Below are positions 1-9,936 of a stretch of 64,000 bases of DNA, one piece after another. The stretch spans positions 810,795 through 874,794 of the forward strand of contig NW_003101669.1 of the NCBI RefSeq assembly GCF_000003855.2, written 5' to 3'. The position numbers and the translations under genes were made by a program. The notes under the pieces are model-generated. The model was not told where the DNA came from and did no database searches. It worked only from the letters and a program-made list of their open reading frames with translations. Each line of letters begins with the position of its first letter. Positions within the stretch are counted from its first letter, which is position 1. The DNA comes from Blastomyces gilchristii SLH14081 (lineage: Eukaryota > Ascomycota > Eurotiomycetes > Onygenales > Ajellomycetaceae).

Positions 1-1
1 C

Positions 2-235
2 TGGCGCTGGCGCTGGCGCGATTGTTGTTACGCTAAGGAACTAGTAGGAGAAGAAAAGAGAGTGGAGTTTGTTGTAAGGAACCTTCCGAAGGTCATTCGG
101 GGAGTGTATGAGAGAGGGTGCCTGGTAGAGCAACGGGAAGTTGGCGATGGCAGGAGTATTGATATTAAAAGCGCCCTTGGCTCAGGTGAGGAAGTGGATA
201 TTGTGCTGATGCGAAAGCCGACTGAGAGCATCTAA
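2..235 (+). CDS. 3' end of an unidentified gene (partial)
   Basis: An open frame enters from the left edge in frame 2 and stops with TAA at 233-235, giving 77 residues. It opens with three Trp-Arg pairs coded by a TGGCGC hexamer repeat, then becomes charged, with stretches such as VVRNLPKVIRGVYERG and VDIVLMRKP. The composition looks like a folded protein and the frame is open to the edge. An intron junction could lie in the repeat at the edge, so the first residues are uncertain. I do not recognise the family. The gene converges on the Prm10-like gene, with 318 bases between the stops. The overlapping minus-strand frame is low in complexity and was treated as a shadow. Confidence 0.45.
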   Translation, partial: WRWRWRDCCYAKELVGEEKRVEFVVRNLPKVIRGVYERGCLVEQREVGDGRSIDIKSALGSGEEVDIVLMRKPTESI

Positions 236-553
236 GGGAGGGAGTTCTTATGAATCATACATGTTCCGCAAATTTATATTGTAAGTCATTTCTCACAAAT
301 CAGGGTTTGCTATACAGATAAATAGTAATGCCTTCTATATATATCTCTAAATTGTAATCTATTTCTATATGAATATGGAACAGGAAACGTCCGTATACGC
401 CTTGAAACCATGCTAGCCGAATAATGAACATCCCGGACGCCAATTGCCCAGGCAAGCCAAAACAACAAATAAAAAATAGCCTCGCTATCATGACCAGCAC
501 GTGTATGCACGCTTTGAAAAAAGAAAAAGAAAAAAAAAAGAGTCTGAAAAAAA
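236..553. other. Convergent intergenic spacer
   Basis: This is the shared 3' region of two convergent genes. It is AT-rich in the middle, and it has an A-rich run near 520-550 just past the stop of the minus-strand gene. No gene or clear structure is seen. Confidence 0.6.
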
Positions 554-3163
554 TCAAAAACTAAACAATCCACTTCTCCTCTTACCGAATGGGTAAACCA
601 CCAGAGCCGCCATGAACAATCCCCCTGAAATCCCGATAGCAACCTCCAACATCCCAGAGCCAATATCAAATACCACATTCCCCCAAAATCTGTTCATCAT
701 TAACCTCTCCATCATATTTTTTATCTCTTCTGTACTCGCCGTAGACGAATTTCCCAACAAGTCACTTGCTAGATCGCTCAGCGGCTCCGTCGCTAAATCA
801 GTGGACTTGAGATTGGTTGAAACGATTAGGCTTGATAATAGGCTACCACTGGATGCCAAGCCTGAGGGTAGCTGCAGAAATATAGCAGGTAGTATGGCGG
901 CAGCGGCCAGCCCATGTCCTAGCCGGCTATATAAATTGCCCATGATGCCGATTGCGAAGGCGCCCAGGGCGCTGGAGATCTGGGTCGATACGAATTGGCG
1001 TGCGGCGAAGAAGCGGACAATGTAACCGGTAACAGCGATGGTAGCCATGACGGGGAGTTGTTTAAATTTTGCCTGATTGATGAGGGAGGAGCAGATGGCG
1101 AAGCCGATCACGAAGGGGAAGCGCTGCAGATACTCGTTTTTGATGGGACTGGCGGGACAAGCAAATGCGGCTGTGGCGTTTTTGTCCAGAGCACCGTAAA
1201 GAGCAGTGCCGATGAGCATTCCGAAGCCGAGGAAAAGGGAGTAGATAATGGCGTAGACCATGCGGACAGAGCCGGCGATAATATTGCGCGATTGCAATGC
1301 CAGTGCGCCACATAGGACAATGTATCCTGGAAGAATTAGACAGATGGATGACTGAGCCAGCGCTGCGAAGCAAAAAAGGTGGTGCCCCTTTGACGTCGTT
1401 ATGCTTCCGAATGCTCGAGCAAAGAAGGAGGTGATGACAGCGGCAGAGATTTCGAACACATTGGCATAGTGCGAGGAGCGGGGGGTAAGAACATGCTGCA
1501 GGACACCAAGTACACAGCCCAGAAGGAAGCAAATGGGCATGTCGATTGGTCGTGCACCAAAGGCAAAGGGGCCAACCATGGCGCTGGCTAACCCGTACAG
1601 GAATATCACCCAGGGGACACTATACTTCGGATTCGCATTCATGATGTCTCGCAGCCGCTGCATAGCCTCTTCCACACCGATGATGTCGTGAACAACTTCC
1701 TTGTAAATCATCTGGATGTCACGTAGACGGCCCAAATCAACGCCCTCATGCGACCGGACCATTTTTAAGTCTGTGGTGTCCGTCGTACTGTCCTCAAATG
1801 CCATAAGCATGGTTCCAGGAAAATACGTAAAGCTGCCCTCTAATTCGAGGACTCGAGCCGTCATTCTCATGTACTCTTCTAGTCGATGTGATGGTGCCCC
1901 GCAATTCATTAGAGCACGACAGAGTTTGTCAAGATATTTCTTCCGTTGGCGAGTTTCTCGAATATGGACCCTGAGCTGGATCTCTTCCTCGAGACGACTT
2001 TTACCGCTAAATTTTTGCTTCGCAAGAGTGAAAATCTTCCCACTAGTTGATTGTTTATCTGTAAGTGACGATCGCCGTGATCCTCCTAGCGGGGAGGATG
2101 AGTCCAGGAAAGGCACGGATTGATGACCGGGCTTATTATTGTACCATTTCTGCTTTGGCGGTCGTGACGAGCTTCTCCCGGCTATTGCTCGATTTGGAGC
2201 TTGGAGTGAAGGCGACCATTCATCATGCGGTTGCGGCTCCTCCTGCACGCTGTTTCCGTACATCCTGAGCAACGCTCCCAAGACTCCGGGTCTATAATGT
2301 GATGGTCGGGCAACGTAATCATGAGGATCTCTCTCTTCGAGGGGAGTGACCTGACCAGAAGTGAGGTCCTGACTTCGTGCGCTAACTCTGGTGAGAGGGT
2401 AAGAATCTTCCATCGGCATGCTTCGCATCAGCTTATCAGCATGAACCCGAAGATCCGCATTTATATGCGCATCATCAGAACGATCATCTTCGTCGGAATA
2501 ATATGCTTGCTTCTCCATTATATCCAGATCATCCCACGATGACTGCTTGGGTCGCTCAGGCGGCGGTGCGGCCTTGTTCCTCTGCCGGCGAGAAAATCTA
2601 TGAAAAAGGCCGCCCTGTTCTTTGGTCTGTGCGGAAGGTCGACGAATGAAGGAAGCCAGTCTCTGTGCTCTTTCGTGGGCGCCATGCAAGGCCCTTCTCT
2701 TTTCACCGGCATCTTCCTGTCTCGCGTTCTCATCGTCATGGAGAAGGTTCACCCTGCTTGATATGTGTTCGCTGCTGCCTATGGGCGTTGAGGCCCCTGA
2801 TGATGCCTGGTGATCGAAATAACCGACCAAATCATCCGATACGTCGCTTTCAGACTCTCTCCGCGGATAGCAGTGGGCTACTGGCGGCGCTCGTGGGAGA
2901 TTGCCCTCAATACCTAGTGCGTCCCGAGGGCTTTGGCCATTGCCTCGTTGTGACGTTTCTTCATCGCCAATGAATTTCACACGGCCCACTGGATGAGATC
3001 GGGAGCCATGAGCTTCTCCTTCGCTGGTTGAGCGAACGTGCGAGGTGCTTTTACGTGCATCAGGACTTTGATCTGGCGAATTTTGAGGGGCTGTCAACGA
3101 GATATGAGGCGCTCTGCCCCTTGGGCTTGGAGACCTGGAAATATCTTCTCTCGAAGAATGCAT
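554..3163 (-). CDS. Prm10-like ThrE/DUF1212 multi-pass membrane protein
   Basis: A single exon of 869 residues. The open frame extends to a GTG at 3223, but a stop lies directly upstream, so I chose the first ATG at 3161-3163. Residues 1 to about 390 are a polar, Ser/Arg-rich, probably disordered cytosolic region. The conserved DUF1212 segment follows near 400-500 and includes the motif CRALMNCGAPSHRLEEYM. From about residue 515 to the end there are roughly ten hydrophobic segments, and the protein ends in YPFGKRRSGLFSF. Bacterial ThrE exports threonine and serine. The fungal relative Prm10 of yeast is pheromone-regulated and its substrate is unsettled, so transport of small amino acids is only a family-level inference. 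The membrane location is not shown by the sequence; vacuolar or plasma membrane are possible. Confidence 0.88.
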   Translation of the reverse strand: MHSSREDISRSPSPRGRAPHISLTAPQNSPDQSPDARKSTSHVRSTSEGEAHGSRSHPVGRVKFIGDEETSQRGNGQSPRDALGIEGNLPRAPPVAHCYPRRESESDVSDDLVGYFDHQASSGASTPIGSSEHISSRVNLLHDDENARQEDAGEKRRALHGAHERAQRLASFIRRPSAQTKEQGGLFHRFSRRQRNKAAPPPERPKQSSWDDLDIMEKQAYYSDEDDRSDDAHINADLRVHADKLMRSMPMEDSYPLTRVSARSQDLTSGQVTPLEERDPHDYVARPSHYRPGVLGALLRMYGNSVQEEPQPHDEWSPSLQAPNRAIAGRSSSRPPKQKWYNNKPGHQSVPFLDSSSPLGGSRRSSLTDKQSTSGKIFTLAKQKFSGKSRLEEEIQLRVHIRETRQRKKYLDKLCRALMNCGAPSHRLEEYMRMTARVLELEGSFTYFPGTMLMAFEDSTTDTTDLKMVRSHEGVDLGRLRDIQMIYKEVVHDIIGVEEAMQRLRDIMNANPKYSVPWVIFLYGLASAMVGPFAFGARPIDMPICFLLGCVLGVLQHVLTPRSSHYANVFEISAAVITSFFARAFGSITTSKGHHLFCFAALAQSSICLILPGYIVLCGALALQSRNIIAGSVRMVYAIIYSLFLGFGMLIGTALYGALDKNATAAFACPASPIKNEYLQRFPFVIGFAICSSLINQAKFKQLPVMATIAVTGYIVRFFAARQFVSTQISSALGAFAIGIMGNLYSRLGHGLAAAAILPAIFLQLPSGLASSGSLLSSLIVSTNLKSTDLATEPLSDLASDLLGNSSTASTEEIKNMMERLMMNRFWGNVVFDIGSGMLEVAIGISGGLFMAALVVYPFGKRRSGLFSF

Positions 3164-6073
3164 ATGGAAAATACTTGGATTTCCTGAGCTTTGGGTTCCT
3201 CGATCAAGGTTGCAAATCGTCACCTATATCGAAGTCAGTCCATATATTTTTAACGTCGAAAAATTTCGAGTTGATATGATGTCATCTTCAACCACCCGTC
3301 ACCCCCCTCTTCCCTTCCCACTTCTTGTGACAGACAGAATACTCAGGGAAGCTCTAGAACCCTGCACTTGGGCCACATCCCTGGAGACGGGTGGGTAGGA
3401 TTAAGCCGTAGAATCTACGCTTTGTGGCGAAGGCTCGGATGATGGACAGGTTGGGGGAGGAGAGATGAAAAAGCTTAAAACGGAACCCATTATCTTGCAA
3501 CTTACCTCAGAACAATAATAAATCGGGGAGGCTTCTCCCAGTTGATTTCAACACTTGGGAATAGCGAGAATTTGCTGAGGAATTGGCCTGAAGTATATAT
3601 ATAAGGTGATCATCAAGTCATCACAATGTTCGACAAGCTGCGGGAATCAGAAAGCCTTTCTTCAAAAGGACGGAAAAAAGCCGTTCGCCAGCAAACGAGT
3701 GGTTGTATGACGAATCAAGGTAACAAGTATTCTCTAAAAGACTTATGTATGATGATGAAACGAGGGGGGAGATAAAAATGGAGCCGGAAAAAAAGGCTCA
3801 AACGGAGGAAGCGACTGGTGGAAGAAATATAGAGAGTAAAAGAAAAAAGAAGAGCGGGCACAAATATTAAAAATAAGAAAGGCAATAAATAAGGATTAAA
3901 AGAACTATCACCAGGGAGCTCCTCGCCCCTTGCTGTGTTAATAAACATGAGCAAATCATCAAGAAGAACATGATTTCAAATTAGCTAAGAGCCGACGTAA
4001 TACTTAGACACTGTTTAACTACCCCTAAGCCTAGAACCCGCTCCTCGACAGCTTTCGAACACGTTCTTTGCAAGAGATATTCTTAGATTAAAATAGAAGG
4101 AGGAGCACAAGGTCGTCGAAGGTCTCACTCAAGTTTACCTAGGTATAATCCACATGGGTCCCCCGAAAGCCCGGCCTAAGACCGTGACTTGAGCTAGAAC
4201 AAGGGAGGCGGATCCACCAGTTGAGGCAAAAGGAATGGGAGGGGCAAAGGCTAGAAAGCATCTGATTGATTCAAGTGGAATCAAAGGGCCCAGACAACAG
4301 GTACTGAAAAAGAAGAGGGGCAGTAGGCATTCAGCGATGTCCATGAATAGACAACCTCATCGATAGAATTGTCCAGTTTTAGGGGGGAGTTTGTTTGGTT
4401 CTTCTTCAAAGTTAGAAGAAAAAAATAGTTAGAGTTCAACCTATAACGTCACAAGCTGCCCGGGGGGGGTTTAAGGGGAAGCTGTCACTTTCCTGGCTTT
4501 TCGGTAAAAATTGTCCCGCGCCAGCCAGCCCGCCAGCCAACTTACATGTAATCACACCTTTATCCATGGTAAAGTTGTACGCACGGACTGAGATCCACAG
4601 GTCCCACCCGCCACCCGTCACGCCATTATTCGAGCTTCTGGAACTGTAGAAGAAGGTTATATAGTGGGGACTGACTGATAAGCGACCGAGCAGACGGATC
4701 GGATGCACATCGCCCGAGCCAGGAACATAATTGTTGGCAGGGAGCTTTAGCTCTATTTTGATTTTCTCTCGGTCAGTTGTTCATATTAACTAACCTGTCT
4801 ATGATCACTTTCCCTGGTGCGTTGTATGTAGTTATGCCATGTTGAAACTGAGAAAGACACATCAGACGATGGACTTTGGGAACCTTGGAAGGTTTGAAGC
4901 GGCGTTGTCAGCCCTAAATAAACTCTAATTGTTACGTCAATCTCAACCTAACCTTATTTTCCAACGACTAAGCCCGAAGAAGCAAGCTTGAGCTTGGCAT
5001 TGGCATCAAAAAGGGGACGGGTTGTAGTTTTCTCCTTCTATTCCCATTTAATATTGGTCTGGTCAATGGTTCAACACAACAAATGAATAGGCAACCAATC
5101 GCAGAACAGGAAATAATACCAAACGACCCAGGATGAAAACGGAGGAACGGCCACATCCACTCCTCTAATTTTTTCTCAAGGGGTTCTTTAGGTATCTAAA
5201 CCTTCTCCTCATCAATAGACAAACGAGATCAAACAGTCCACGGTTCCCATGGCTATCAATGTATCTATGGTTAGTATTCCCCTACAACAAGCTCTAAAGC
5301 CCGGAACAATAATCAAACAAGGGCCCCATTGCTATTATACTGAGTAAACAAACATGTTTGGGACGATGCATAGGTCAGCCATATACCCTAGTTAGCTGTG
5401 ATTGATCAAAGATATCGGAAAAGATGGAGACAAACAAGTAGGCTACAAACATTAACCGACCATCAGTTGGTTCGGATTGCACAGTGGGATGGATCACCGG
5501 AGAAAAGCCAGTGGGTAAATACAAACTACGGAGTACGGAGTATCAGAGATGTTTTTAACGATCGCATCCGCTCCACTCGCTCCGCCACCAATGCAGGAGC
5601 AAAAATAAGTAGGGAGAAAAAGTCCTCGTATCACAAGAGTTGAAGAAGAAATATATATGGGGATTAAAAGACGAATTAACGAAAGAAAACAGAAAAAAAA
5701 GGCCCGGGGAGGAGGGGATCAGTAGGTCACAAGCAACAACCAGTGATAGATCTGTCTGGCTGCACAATTATATATACATATATATATGGATGCAGAACAC
5801 TCGGACAAATGAGCTCAGTCACCACTAGTCTTTCCTGGTGCTGAAGAAGCTGAACCATCCCATATATGCATGTCAGCAATATATGTATATATATATACTA
5901 TATTATATATTCATATTTATAGATACATCACATAACTCATTTCATAAAACACATTTTCCTTTTCGTTCCTAGGTTTGAAGTAAACGTAAATTTCTTTTAA
6001 GGCCCATCCGTTCATCCGCCCATATCAGGGATTGAAATCGCAGAAGCAAATTGCAGTAAATGGATGAAAGGGG

Positions 6074-6116
<43 letters not shown>

Positions 6117-6373
6117 AAGAGAGAGGAAGTAAGAACAGAAAACAGAAAAAAGGGGAGATAGGGAAGAGAAAAATACGGAGAGGGAGAGGAGAGGAGGGGG
6201 TTGGGGAGCTGGGGGTTAGAAAGCTGGGGAAAAAAGTGTAAGGTAGAAGAGGCCCTGTAGAAGAAAGCATATTAACAAAGAATAAAGAAGATATAAGAGA
6301 ATAAAGAAATAATACGGAAAATAAGAAAGAAATCAAACAATCATCGCTCCTCAACGACACCCATCATAACCAC
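3164..6373. other. Intergenic region with no supported gene
   Basis: This 3.2-kb gap lies between two minus-strand genes and contains the promoter of the Prm10-like gene. Open frames are all short and lack conserved character. Features seen are an AT-rich dinucleotide stretch near 5770-5920, a tandem TACGGAGTA motif at 5527-5542, a 41-base A run at 6074-6114, and a purine-rich stretch at 6115-6240 that would be pyrimidine-rich in the ankyrin gene 3' UTR. Confidence 0.5.
6074..6114. repeat. Poly(A) run, 41 bases
   Basis: An uninterrupted run of 41 A residues, 260 bases beyond the stop of the ankyrin gene, which is on the other strand. On the gene strand it reads as poly(T), so it is not a polyadenylation tail. 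It is either a slippage-grown tract or the tail of an old plus-strand retro-insertion. Confidence 0.9.
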
Positions 6374-8221
6374 TCACCCCTCCACCCCATCACGATCCAT
6401 ATACTCAAACCCACCCAACCCCTCCATCCCGGGCACCTTCTCCGCCCCAGCCTCCACTAGCCTCTTCACCACCGCCCCCTTAAGCACCCAAAACCCTTCC
6501 AGATCACCCAGGGGAGTCCGGCCCTTGGAATCCTTACAGTTCGGCTCCGCGCCCGCCGCCAGCAGCGCCGTGACGATGCGCTCCTGGTAGCGCGACTCGA
6601 CGTTGCGTGCGGCGTAATGTAGCGGTGTGGCGCCGGTGAGGTCGCGGGCGTTGATGTCGGCGCCGTAGGTGGTTAGGAGGTGGATGTTTTGGGTTATGTG
6701 GTCGGTTTGGTGGGGCCGGGTGGTGGTAGTAATGACGGTCTTGGTTGGTGGGGTTGGAGGGGTGTTGAAGGACGGGGAGGGGGAGGTGGGCCTGTCTGCC
6801 GTGATCGGTTTTGAGGAAGCGAGGAGGTGGAGCGGGGTGGCGCCGGTGGCATAGGTGGGTGTGCTTGGGTTTGCGCCATGGGACAGGAGGAAGAGCAGAC
6901 GGTCTGGTCCGCTGTGTTGGGCGGCGTAGTGGAGCGGGGTGGAGAGGACGGTTGGTTTATTGAAGAGGGCTGCAGTTGTCGGGTCTGGTTGGTTATCGTC
7001 ATATGTATCATTATCGTCGTTCTCATTATCGTGATCGTCATTACGTTTGTCGTTGGCAGTGATATTGATATTGATAACACGCGCCGCGATCTGTTTCAGC
7101 AGCTCCGTATCCCGCTGGAAACAGACGGTGTCCAGCGCCGTGTCACCGTGGTTATTGGGCGCGTTTACATCCGCGCCCCTGTCAAGCAGGAGGGCAATCA
7201 CATCGCGATCGGGCGTTTGCATCGTGCAGCAGCGCAGTAGCGGGGTGGACCCCCATTTGTCGCGCGTGTCCATGGGTATGCCCAGGTCGAGGAGTGTCTT
7301 AGCCAGCACGAGGCGCCGGGAGGTGATTGCTGGCGGGGGCGCACTGGAACCGGGCATGTATCTCAGGGGCATTCCGTCGCCGTAGATGCATGCTTCATGC
7401 AATACCGTGTTTCCATACCGGTTATGAGCTTCCAGGTCAGCGGCACCTTTCTCCACCAGAAGCTTGAAGATAGAGAAATCCTCGCTCTCATCCGTCTTCA
7501 ACCAGTGGTTCAGCGCGCAGTGTAGAGGAGTATTCCCCTCGTTGTCTATGGCATTGACATCCGCCTTGTGCTTCAGGAGCGTGACAACCAGCTTCTCATT
7601 CCCCTCCGACACGGCGCGGTGTAGCTCAGTACATGTGTTGGAGATGCCCAGGTTGACATTCGCACCCCGGTCGATGAAGCGACGGATAGCTCCAGAGTGA
7701 TTCTGAAGCACTGCCCAGGTGGCAGCCGATCGTTTCCTCGAGTCTTTGATCTCAATTCCATAGCCCAACGCGAGCCATTGGTCGAGTGCCTGGTCACTCG
7801 TCTGTGCCGCTGCCAGCGTCGCCTGGACAAAATCGTCGTTGGTGTTCAGAGTTACTTCCCGGCCATTGGGCATCAGGAAGGTGTTGCCGGAGACGCTCTG
7901 CGCCGCACCCTGCCGCAGACGAGATACATCTTGGTCCCTTTTATGTTCCTGAGCGTCGCGATCGCTGTCGTCGCGTAATAGCCTTCCCTTGCCCTTGGTG
8001 TCGACAGGTTCCGCCTTCTCGACCACCCCGTCGCCATCACGATCATTCGCCAGCCCACTCGACGGCGAAATGTAAAAGGCTATTTTCCTGGGCTGCAGAT
8101 TGGGGAGGGACTGTGTCGCAGCTGGATTTCCCTCGATGCTACGGTATGCTGGGGGAGGAGAGGCGTCCTTCTGGCCATCGTCGTCGGGTCCACCGCAGCA
8201 CAGCAGCTGGGAGAATCGCAT
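6374..8221 (-). CDS. Ankyrin-repeat protein
   Basis: A single exon of 615 residues. The open frame continues to a GTG at 8227, but the true ATG is at 8219-8221. The N-terminus, MRFSQLLCCGGPDDDGQ, has a Cys-Cys pair near the start that could be palmitoylated, which is an inference. Residues 1 to about 165 are polar. Ankyrin repeats start near 175 (RRFIDRGANVNL; TELHRAVSEGNEKLVVTLL; GNTPLHCAL) and continue to about 600, with later repeats marked by TPLLRC, DTALDTVC, TPLHYAAQHSG, TPLHLLASSKP and TPLHYAARN. Two insertions interrupt them, one rich in Asn and Asp near 385-410 and one rich in Pro and Thr near 465-500. There is no other domain, so it is probably a protein-binding scaffold. The partner and pathway cannot be told from sequence. 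Confidence 0.87.
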   Translation of the reverse strand: MRFSQLLCCGGPDDDGQKDASPPPAYRSIEGNPAATQSLPNLQPRKIAFYISPSSGLANDRDGDGVVEKAEPVDTKGKGRLLRDDSDRDAQEHKRDQDVSRLRQGAAQSVSGNTFLMPNGREVTLNTNDDFVQATLAAAQTSDQALDQWLALGYGIEIKDSRKRSAATWAVLQNHSGAIRRFIDRGANVNLGISNTCTELHRAVSEGNEKLVVTLLKHKADVNAIDNEGNTPLHCALNHWLKTDESEDFSIFKLLVEKGAADLEAHNRYGNTVLHEACIYGDGMPLRYMPGSSAPPPAITSRRLVLAKTLLDLGIPMDTRDKWGSTPLLRCCTMQTPDRDVIALLLDRGADVNAPNNHGDTALDTVCFQRDTELLKQIAARVININITANDKRNDDHDNENDDNDTYDDNQPDPTTAALFNKPTVLSTPLHYAAQHSGPDRLLFLLSHGANPSTPTYATGATPLHLLASSKPITADRPTSPSPSFNTPPTPPTKTVITTTTRPHQTDHITQNIHLLTTYGADINARDLTGATPLHYAARNVESRYQERIVTALLAAGAEPNCKDSKGRTPLGDLEGFWVLKGAVVKRLVEAGAEKVPGMEGLGGFEYMDRDGVEG

Positions 8222-9936
8222 CACCACGCCAACTAGTTGGAATTCACGATAAATCTGCCCCGTGAACGCTAGAAAGGGGTATCCGAATCTGAATTGCGGA
8301 TAACAAAAGCTCTAAAGTGAATTTAAAATAAAAAGAAATAAAACAAAATAAGGACGATGGGGAAAAGAGAGGTGATGTGAAGACAAGACAAGACACGAAC
8401 AAGAAAAAATATCAAGGCCAGCCAGTGATAATAATCCGGAGGAACACAACGTGAGGCTAACTGCAGATTAAATAACTAATTAGTTCGCTCGATCTTCTCC
8501 TCCAGAGTCCAGACGTCCCGTCCGCCAACCCGTTAAACTACCTCAACGCCTCGCTGTGCACAAGCCTTCGACTCCCACAAGCTACAGGTATTAATTACAC
8601 GAAAACGGAAAAACACTCATCGTCGTCATCTGGTTGGTCTACGCAGAGTAGAGCTTCCCACCCACTCTGCGGGTAGCCAGCCGTGCGTTGTCAGTCGGGC
8701 CTTGGACTGGCGGTAATGGATATAAGATGATGCGTAGTGTTAGCGTGGCTGGACTTTACTTTACCCTCTGCCCGTCTTGAGATGGGTGGTAATGGTTATG
8801 ACAGCTAGGCCTCAGGGGTGGGTAAAAAGAAGGCTTGTGGCAGGTTAAAAATAACAACTCAGCACAGGAACAGTAAGTAGGTAGCTAAAGTAGTTTGTTA
8901 TACATTTATTATTTATTTCTTCTAGTCAAAAAGAGGAGTAAGAGAAGAGAACATGCTATGAACCCATTGCAAAAGGAATGGATAAACAGGTTTCCAGAAC
9001 TTGCTTGAAAATAATAACGATAATAAAATAAATAAGAGAAGAGGGGAAAAACAGCCAATTAATAGAACTGAACTGACAAAGCATATATTTATTCTCCATG
9101 CATTCTCGTTCTTCATTTTTATTCAAAGGTATCATCTTTCTTTCTGCTCCACACCTCATCTTTCTCCTTGCGAAAAAACACACCAACACCAGCTTCATAT
9201 ATGTGATAATAACAGAGAGAAAAAAAATAGAACGGTGAACAGAGCCGATTCAAACCATCCCAAAAAACACACCAAGTATCAAATTCAAGGCCGCAGGATT
9301 CAATCAATTCAAGTCAAGTCAATCAATTCATGGTTCGTTAACAATTTCGACGACAGGCACCTTGGGGTAAACCTGTAAGGACTGCGGGGCTGCTACTAAC
9401 TAAGTAGGCACACGCGAGAATATGAAAAATACCGTATAAACAGCACGAGGACAAACGACAATAGGATGAGGGAAAAAAGTAATAAAATAGAACAGAAAAT
9501 GGGAGGGTAAAAAAACAAAAGTCGTTAAGACAAGAAAACAGGGTGTCAGTAATTCAGTAAGAACAACATAGGTAGTAGAAATAAGGAAGAGAAACGCTGC
9601 CCGGAACATAGAAATTTAGAGAACAGAGAAGTGAAGAGAAGGATGAAAAGAGGAAGGGGTGAAAGCTAGTTATTGGGCTAAGTTCAATGAATGCGTTCCA
9701 ATTCCCTCCCCTCGCATCTCACAAATTGACAGAATCGGGCAGAAAGAAAAAAGGATAAAGAAGAGTAAAGAAAAAGGAAGAAAAAGGAAGAAAAAGGGAC
9801 CAAACTATGATAATAATTCCAGTGATAATGCCATCCCTCCCCAAACTGAATGAAAAAAGCCAGAAAAAAAATATAACAGAAAAATAGAGAAGAGAACGAA
9901 AGGAGCGACGGCAAAGATATCCCCCTATCATCTCTT
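8222..9936. other. Upstream region of the ankyrin gene, no gene seen
   Basis: A 1.7-kb gap between two minus-strand genes, with only short shadow frames. It is A-rich on the plus strand near 9000-9250 and 9420-9900. That would be T-rich on the gene strand, consistent with a promoter and 3' UTR, but no discrete site is convincing. Confidence 0.5.

Noticed and set aside
3164..3223. 20-residue N-terminal extension of the Prm10-like protein
   Set aside because: It would need a GTG start directly after a stop; the ATG at 3163 is in frame.
6074..6114. Poly(A) run as a polyadenylation relic of the ankyrin mRNA
   Set aside because: It is on the opposite strand from that gene, where it reads as poly(T).
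6669..7240. Plus-strand frames across the ankyrin gene
   Set aside because: Antisense shadows of a high-GC repeat-coding exon; the minus frame has clear ankyrin motifs.
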